DNA from: Austropuccinia psidii
Taxonomy: Eukaryota > Basidiomycota > Pucciniomycetes > Pucciniales > Sphaerophragmiaceae
NCBI GenBank assembly: GCA_023105745.1
Contig: JALGQZ010000002.1
Coordinates: 80,369,785-80,433,784, forward strand
Length of the DNA stretch: 64,000 nucleotides
Direction of reading: 5' to 3'
The notes beneath the pieces are model-generated. The model was not told the DNA's origin, did no database searches, and saw only the letters and a program-made list of their open reading frames with translations. Position numbers and translations under genes: made by a program. Shown piece by piece: positions 58,182 through 64,000 of the stretch (the stretch's first letter is position 1; every line of letters starts with the position of its first letter).

Positions 58182-59489
58182 CTATGGTAAAATATCTATC
58201 TTTTTTTGGTTAGAGATATCTATACCATAAATTGACAAGTAGTGATTTCCAAGTATGAAGTGATTCCTAGTACAGTTGTCCATTACTACAAACTCTACTT
58301 TAATTCTGACACATTGTGAGGGGTGAGGAAAAATGAGTGTTAACTCAATTATGCCAAGGGGCTTCATGCTCTCACTTGCACTACTGAATGTGACACCTTG
58401 TATTGGCATAAGTATTTCTTGCCAATCTGGAACAATGGTTTTTAAACAAATTTTACCAACACAGGCACAATATGCTCCTGTATCCAAGTTCACTTTTTCC
58501 TCTTGGTTATCAACCAGAGCAATACTTATACTTGATTTTCCATCTGTATATCCCATTCCTTTTGCAGGTTTGGTTGTATACATTTTGGCATCTTGTACAT
58601 TTGTAAGGTTTGTGTCAGATGTTCCAACTTGTGGTAAGTTTGAGTTAACATCTAGTACTTCATAAATTATAGCAAAATTATTAATTTGTGCATTAATTAT
58701 ATTAGTTTCATCACTTTCAGAAGTTTCTGACTCTTCTGTCTCTTTTTCAGAGTCAGATTCCTCCTCTTTGTCATTGTGGTTTTCTGTTTCCACAATTTCA
58801 TTAATTTTTGCCTTTTTGAGGAAGTTATTGGCTAAGTGTCCAATACCTTCACATTTATGGCATTTCCTTTGCGCATTATTGTTGGATGTGTTGGGCTTGA
58901 AAGCTTCTTTTGATTTGTCTCTTTTGATATATGGCTTATTTGGACTTTTAATGTCCAATTTCTTCCAAGTTCTTCCAATTTTTGTTCTTTTCACTATGTC
59001 TTCTAGTGCATTGATATACTCTTCTGTGGAGCATGGTTCTATGCACCTGCTTCTTAGGGCATGCTCTAGCTCTCCTCCACATTTCTCAAGTATTTTCATG
59101 TGCACCATCTTTTGTGACATTTCTGGGTACAGTGCAATTAGTCTTCCAAATTGTTTTAAGAACAAAGTTAAAGGTTTGTCTTTGTCTGGGTCAAAGAAAA
59201 AACTTTCAAATGCATTCTCTATCTTGTACCTCCAGGCATCATTAACCCACTTGGTGATTATTTCTTGTTTCCACCAAGACCAGGTGTTTTTGCAATTTGT
59301 TTTTTTTATTCCATAATACCATCTTTTTGCAGATTTTTCAAACAATGAATGTAATCTTGCAGTAATTAATTCATCTGGTATGGCATAATCTTCTTGTAGC
59401 ATGTCAATTGTCTTGATAAATGACATATGGTCATATTCATCTTCTCCTGTGAATGTTGGCCATTCTTTTAATTGAGGTGCTTCGTTCAT
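58182..59489 (-). pseudogene. Gag capsid domain, zinc knuckle and protease, family D
   Basis: 435 open codons. Capsid-like Gag: LKEWPTFTGEDEYDHMSFI, RWYYGIKKTNCKNTWSWW, TKWVNDAWRYKIENAFES, ALYPEMSQKMVHMKILEKCG. The zinc knuckle reads CHKCEGIGHLANNF, so the last Cys ligand is Phe (families A and B keep Cys). An acidic linker (about residues 240-265) precedes the protease with VNLDTGAYCACVG (DTG intact), SMKPLGIIELTLIFPH and FILGNHYLSIYGIDI. It ends by frameshift in an A-rich run. Upstream a TAA near 59540 separates it from the Gag N-terminal part. Confidence 0.87.
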
Positions 59490-59537
59490 TAGGGCTTGGT
59501 TTTTGTCTTTGTGACTTAAGTCTGTTATGAATGGACT

Positions 59538-60402
59538 TTATAATTCCTTTTTTGGCTTAACAGGGCTTCTTATGTGAGAAAATGGGGTTGATAAATTTGG
59601 AATATTTGAGTTAGCCTCATCAATTTTATCCATTTTTTCAGTAATAAGCCTTATTTCACTTTGAATGTCATCTTTCAGATGCATTCTTGCTTCATCACTT
59701 TTTTCCACATGGTCCAAAAGTAATTTTTGGTGTGATGAAGTTTTTTCTTCAAATTTTTCTACAGAAATACTTAGTTTGTTTAATTTTTCTGTAAGATTGT
59801 CAATACTCACGTCATAATTGATTGTCAAAGTTTTATCTTTGATATCTTTTATGTATTTATACAATTCTTGTTGTCCTTGTATTAATTTTTGAGTATTATC
59901 AATTAAAATCTTTGGTTTGTTATTTTCAACAATAAGCTTAATGTTGTCAATTTCTTACTTATTTTGTACAACAATTTTTGTTAAAGAAGGTAAGTTATTG
60001 TTTATTTCTTGTAATGATAATAAACTTTTTTTAATTTCTTTTAGAGGTAATATACTATTTTTAATTTCAGCTAAAATATTTAAAACATCTTTGGACAAGG
60101 TTATTTCTTTGGGAAATGAGGTTATCTCATTCTTTGTTCTTCCTTGTCCTTGAATTCCATCAAGGTTCTGGCCATGTTGAATACATTTTCCATGGAATCC
60201 TTTTGTATTTTTGGAATCCTGTAGCTTGGGGAATATGGTTTTCTCAAATTCTTTTTCTTGTTCTTCTTCCCCTCTTGGGGAAGTGGGTTGGCTTGGGGCT
60301 TGCTGGTTGAAGCTACTGGGGCTTCTTCCTTGGTTGCCTCCTTCTTTTTGGCATGGTACTCCTTGATCTTTTTGATTTGAGGTTTGGATAATAGTGGATT
60401 CT
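59538..60402 (-). pseudogene. Gag N-terminal and coiled-coil part, family D, 5'-truncated
   Basis: The Gag frame enters at 60402 (GGNQGRSPSSFNQQAPSQP), stays open through FHGKCIQHGQNLDGIQGQGR to a TAA near 59955, then resumes as 59864-59538 with Lys/Glu-rich coiled-coil sequence (NLTEKLNKLSISVEKFEEK) and PFSHIRSPVKPKKEL. Its 5' end, with the start codon and any intron, is cut by a family-C LTR at 60403. Confidence 0.75.
60122..60402 (-). pseudogene. Overlapping second-frame protein, family D (C-terminal part)
   Basis: In the +1 frame relative to Gag, open from the LTR junction at 60402 to a TAA at 60124-60122: KPQIKKIKEYHAKKKEATKE, EAPVASTSKPQANPLPQEG, a Lys/Asn-rich run, RKPYSPSYRIPKIQKDSMEN, VFNMARTLMEFKDKEEQRMR. 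This aligns residue for residue with the C-terminus of the family-A frame (KPYSQGYRIPKIQQDAMEN, VFQMARTMMELQKKEEARL). The Gag frame is open over the same bases. Confidence 0.6.
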
Positions 60403-61316
60403 TGTCACAGGGGCTCTAGTGGAAATACAAGAGTGGCGTGGCACTCAGCAATCAGGGAACTCACTTGGAAGACTTCAAAAGAATAAAGAATAAAATAATA
60501 AGAATGAATTCCTCTAAAAGATATGCAGGTACAAGATGAGATGCAAAAGAGGAAAGGGAAGCCAAATGGCCAAAGAGCCAACCAAGTAAGTCCTTAATCA
60601 CTGTTTCAACCTGCCAAAAATGAATAATGGAATTAGTAAGGATATGACCACCAAATATCGATTGACAGGCGAAGAAAGAGAAAGAGAAAGGTGCTAAATG
60701 ACTGACTTAATAATATCAGTATTTGCTTAACTAAAATGAAAAGAAAATAAAGATAAAATAAAATCAAAGTATATTAATTAACTGGGGAAAAAACCCCCCA
60801 GGGTGGAAAGAGTAGCCGGTATATGTGAAAAGTTGGGAGCTTGAGTTCTTCAGGCTGAAAACTGATCTGTATTGATCCTTGAGGCTGTATTGATTGTTTT
60901 GGGAATTGATACAGCTGGCTAATATTGAAATTGAATTGGGTTGAATGAACTTTCCATGCTAGAAAATGAAATACAGTTCTTGATGGATCCAGACTGTATT
61001 GAAATGAATATGGTTGCCAAGATGGATTGAGTGGAGCTTTGACACTTGACAACTTCTTTTGGAACTGCCTCTTGAATACACCTTGAGAATGAATTGAAAG
61101 TATTCCCTTGAAAGGTATACTTGGAGTGAGAATAACCAATGACTGCTTGATGGCGTCATTGGTCTTTGACACTGAAACACTTTCTCTTGAGCCTTGATGA
61201 TTGCTCTGAATGATTGGGTGCCTTGATGACGTGATGAGATGTTGGGATGTTGAAATGACCATTTGATATTGCCACCATTGAATTGCTGTTGAAAAATGAT
61301 GTACAATGATATATAA
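60403..61316 (-). repeat. Family-C LTR inserted in the family-D element
   Basis: TGTCACAGGGGCTCTAGTGG at 60403; about 915 bp very similar to 2963-3892. It ends where the DNA transposon terminus begins (CACCGGGG at 61317). The left flank ATTCT is not repeated at the right, consistent with its outer part lying beyond the transposon, outside this window. Confidence 0.8.
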
Positions 61317-61440
61317 CACCGGGGCAAATCTCGTGTCAATCGCCGGCGATTGACTTCACGTCAAGCAGGATAAAAGTCAAGCTCACGTCAAGCAAAAATC
61401 AAGCGAACGTCAAGCACACGTCACACTCTGGTCTTACACC
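61317..61440 (-). mobile_element. Terminus and subterminal repeats of a Tnp2/CACTA-like transposon
   Basis: Begins CACCGGGGCAAATC. A perfect 20-bp palindrome with arms GTCAATCGCC and GGCGATTGAC lies at 61335-61354, followed by five TCAAGC units, mostly in CACGTCAAGCA context, within 70 bp. CAC ends with subterminal repeats are usual for CACTA-type elements, and a Tnp2-like transposase lies inside. The other end is outside the window. Confidence 0.6.
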
Positions 61441-61602
61441 AAATCCTGTGACATCCAATAATATTGGTTCCCCTGTGCCTTCAACTCAGATTCCTCACCA
61501 CCTGATCATCCCGCAACCGTCCAATGGTTGGTAAAAATTACACAAGACCCGCCTGTTTGCAAAAACACACATCAAAGAGGTCCTTCAGCCAGTCTTGATG
61601 TA
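61441..61602. other. Transposon interior, non-coding
   Basis: Mixed-composition sequence between subterminal repeats and tandem repeat; no gene seen. Confidence 0.4.
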
Positions 61603-61968
61603 GGCGGGGGGTTTGACTTCACCAGGTCATCCATAAAAGGACTCCGCCTGAGCGGGATTGTCGTTTTGCAGGTGACACTGGTAGGGCCCGCCGCACAATA
61701 CCGCGTGTGCGGGTGCGGGTGCGCAAGGGTTGCTTCCCCTTCCTACATGATGATGGCACCGTTAGAAATTTTGGCGGGGGGTTTGACTTCACCAGGTCGT
61801 CCTTGAAAGGACTCCGCCTGAGCGGGATTGTTGTTTTGCAGGTGACACTGGTAGAGCCCGCCGCACAATACCGCGTGTGTGGGTGTGGGTGCGCTTGCGT
61901 GTGCATTGGCGTGTGCGCAAGGGCCGCTTCCCCTTCCAACATGATGATGGCGCAGTTAGAAATTTTGG
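61603..61968. repeat. Two-copy GC-rich tandem repeat (170 and 196 bp)
   Basis: Unit 1, 61603-61772, and unit 2, 61773-61968, both start GGCGGGGGGTTTGACTTCAC and end near GTTAGAAATTTTGG. They share GGACTCCGCCTGAGCGGGAT and CCGCACAATACCGCGTGTG. Unit 2 is longer because its TG/CG-rich part expanded. Open frames on both strands (plus 61528-62045, minus 62089-61619) are by-products of GC content and repetition. Confidence 0.85.
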
Positions 61969-62176
61969 ATGCTGTGAAAGGTGAGTGTGTGGGTGATTTG
62001 ATCATTGAACTTGGCTTATTCACACTGTACCCAATGTCAAAATAGTAAGTTCTTTGTGGCAATGTGAAATAATGGGCTTTGCTTGTCACAATGGCATGTC
62101 TCTGTCACTAAATTTTGAGGCAGTTATTTCACTAGCAAAATTGCTAATGAATCTGAGATATTTGCATTTCTGTAGA

Positions 62177-64000
62177 CTAAATTTCATGAAATAACGGCTT
62201 TATCATTACAAGCAGTCCACATGACAGAACTTTGTTATCATACAATCCACAGTTACCTTCTATTTCTTCTTCAGATATAATCAAGTGTCCATCATCAAAA
62301 CCAACAGCTTTATAAAAATTCAGATGCGGCCAATCTGGTAAGAAATTCACATCAATCTTCAAAGTTTTTAAGATCAGAAAGTTATTGTTCAGTATGCTAG
62401 ATGGCTCAGAGACTTTAAAAATGCTATTAATAATACCAAAGCGTCGTGAGTTGCCCCTCAGAAAACATATCACACTGTTGCTGACATTTTTGGATTCAGT
62501 TGAAAATATATTGTTCCCAATATTAATGTTTGAAACTGGAAAATACCAAGGTGAGACAATCCTTGAAGTGAGATGACTTGTGGATTGCACAGTAGTGTCT
62601 AAGCTGATCCAATCAACTATTTCCCTTGTTGCATGAAAATTCTGTAAGTACTCAACCAGGCAATCATAATTTTCTTGGTCATGGCGGGATGGTTTGTTAT
62701 ATTTATGGTCATTGAACAGGGCAGGTGGCTGTGATTTGAAAAGCTGTTTTATTTCACATGGCACGGATGGGGATTTCAGGAGAACGGAAAGGTTGGAACA
62801 TCGACAGATATGTTGAAGTAAGGTTTTATCTATATCATCTATTTAGAGTTGCAAGAAGTTAATCTTATTCAGTTCAGGTGTTTAATCAATGTGAATATAT
62901 TGATCTTATTAATTGACGTACATATTTTGTTATTTGTTGGCATTTTTGCAAATACTCCAATCAAGCGCTCATAACCCCATGTGGCTGAGGCTTGTGCTGG
63001 GCCCCAACGTTGGAAGATTTTGGGAATATGGTCAGCAAAATGAGGATTTGGTTTACTTTTCTGTTTTGGGAACAGGAGTTGATTGGAAAGGCGGAATTTT
63101 TTCCAATGTTCAGCAAATGCAGTCTCATCTCCTATTGAAACAGTCCAACTTGTGGCAATGTTGATAGCACTAATCAAATGGAATGTATTCTTGGTTAGTT
63201 AATTTCCAAGTTGTTCTGACTGACCCATTTGCCTTTGAATGTTGGCGGATTGGTGTACATCTAATGACATCTGTTGACTGAGCATTAAAAATGGAATATA
63301 GACCTTATATAAGAGAGCCCATTCAGCAGCTTTTAAGCTACCATGAGAGGGGGAACCCATGTTGTGAGGTACTTGTGTCCATGATGAGGGAATTATTGTC
63401 TCAGATATGATTTGTCGGAGATGCTCCAGAGCCTCACCCTTGATCTGGTGATCACTCAGTGCAGTGATATCCAATTCAGAGGGGATTTCAGAAGTGGGGA
63501 TGTAATCGGCATCAAATGAAGGAATCTCCACAGAACCACTAGATGGATGTTCTGTGTTAGGGGTGGGCATTGGGAAGTAGTTTTTTTGGGTGGAAGTAGT
63601 GGGGAGTGGCTCATTTATTATTTTTGCTGCGTCTCTTCTCAGGGAGCGGGCCTCTCTCAATGTGATTTTATCAAGAGAGCTGTTGGAGGTCATGGAATCT
63701 GAGTCTGAACCGTTGGTGTCATTGGATTTCCTGCGGGACCTGAGGTAAATTTTTGATTTGGACTCTGGAATGCACAATTTGAAAGTTGCATGATCCTTCA
63801 AAATTCCAAGTATTAAATTATGCATTATTTCAAGATTAACCATTCTGGTGGCATCCCAATACGGAAGGTCTTCTAAAATTGAATATTGCACTCCATACTC
63901 AGAGAAAATTGCTTGTCTTGGTTGTGGGGTTGCCCAAAGCCATTTGGCAATGGTTGATTTATGATTTTGATATGAGCGTGTGTAGTGAAATTGAGGACCA
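62177..64000 (-). pseudogene. Tnp2-like DNA transposase, C-terminal part, one in-frame stop
   Basis: Minus-strand exons: (beyond 64000)-62922 and 62838-62177. The frame is open at the window edge. Features in order: KWLWATPQPRQAIFSEYGVQ, LEDLPYWDATRMVNLEIMHN followed by LILGIL (the Asp/Met-His-Asn/Leu-Gly motif of Tnp2-family transposases of basidiomycetes), a Ser/Asp-rich segment, HNMGSPSHGSLKAAEWALLY, then ATSWTVSIGDETAFAEHW, KPNPHFADHIPKIFQRWGPA and WGYERLIGVFAKMPTNN, typical of the family. After a predicted intron: YDIDKTLLQHICRCSNLSVL and the C-terminal domain. A TAA at 63201-63199 (EQLGN*LTKNTF) interrupts an otherwise consistent frame. It would cut and join transposon ends; inactive unless the stop is bypassed or lies in an unrecognised intron. 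Confidence 0.8.
62839..62921 (-). other. Predicted intron in the transposase gene
   Basis: Donor AAAATAT/GTACGT at 62921 and acceptor CTAAATAG/ATGATA at 62839, 83 nt. Splicing keeps the frame from MPTNNKIY into DIDKTLLQHICR and removes a stop, joining two open regions. Confidence 0.7.

Noticed and set aside
61528..62089. Open frames on both strands of the GC-rich tandem repeat
   Set aside because: They follow repeat periodicity and low stop density in GC-rich DNA; no conserved motifs.

Overview
This window looks like nuclear DNA of a rust fungus (Basidiomycota, Pucciniales): AT-rich, full of long-terminal-repeat (LTR) retrotransposons, with one intron-rich host gene. Gag and Pol fragments resemble, from memory, predicted proteins of the myrtle rust Austropuccinia psidii. 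That species call is inference (about 75 percent); no search was run. I saw no rRNA, tRNA or CRISPR array.

Layout. 1-1891: part of a family-B LTR. 1917-4414: minus-strand family-C fragment (gag piece, low-complexity leader, LTR). 4415-7362: plus-strand family-A 3' end (integrase, chromodomain-like tail, LTR). 7545-13462: minus-strand, truncated and decayed family-B copy. 13614-22657: family-B solo LTR split by a young 7.1-kb family-A element (15247-22362, TSD TTTTA) that keeps an intact 781-codon Gag but has lost most of Pol. 23226-25048: family-A solo LTR (TSD TATCT). 25-31 kb: mostly unrecognised sequence, an unclassified dispersed repeat and a family-C LTR. 31627-33095: the only clear host gene, a six-exon mitochondrial porin (VDAC). 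34740-47228: full-length but dead family-B element (TSD ATGAC). Its 5' LTR holds a solo A-like LTR (TSD ATATA), which holds a 578-bp inverted-repeat DNA element (TSD TTAAAATA). 47.4-52.8 kb: second copy of the unclassified repeat and a rearranged family-C element with inverted LTR pieces. 52842-60402: family-D element, 3' LTR to Gag on the minus strand, cut at its 5' end and carrying a 117-bp insertion. 60403-61316: family-C LTR. 61317-64000: end of a Tnp2/CACTA-like DNA transposon with palindrome, subterminal repeats and transposase.

How the parts work together. Families A, B and D are Ty3/Gypsy elements of chromovirus-like order: Gag, zinc knuckle, aspartic protease, reverse transcriptase, RNase H, integrase, chromodomain-like tail. 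LTRs are about 1.8-1.9 kb. The element-coded proteins would form particles, copy the RNA and integrate the cDNA, but nearly every pol copy here is broken.

Most notable result: in A and B copies the Gag start codon lies inside a predicted 64-nt intron, exactly 14 nt from its 3' end (three copies). Unspliced RNA would give Gag. Spliced RNA would join an upstream exon to a second frame (+1 relative to Gag) that overlaps Gag by about 650-750 nt. That second frame encodes a protein whose motifs (LW...MNSYL...FLG...GW.PL; PY...YRIPK...MARTLME..KE) recur in diverged families. This looks like an intron-gated overlapping gene in a retrotransposon.
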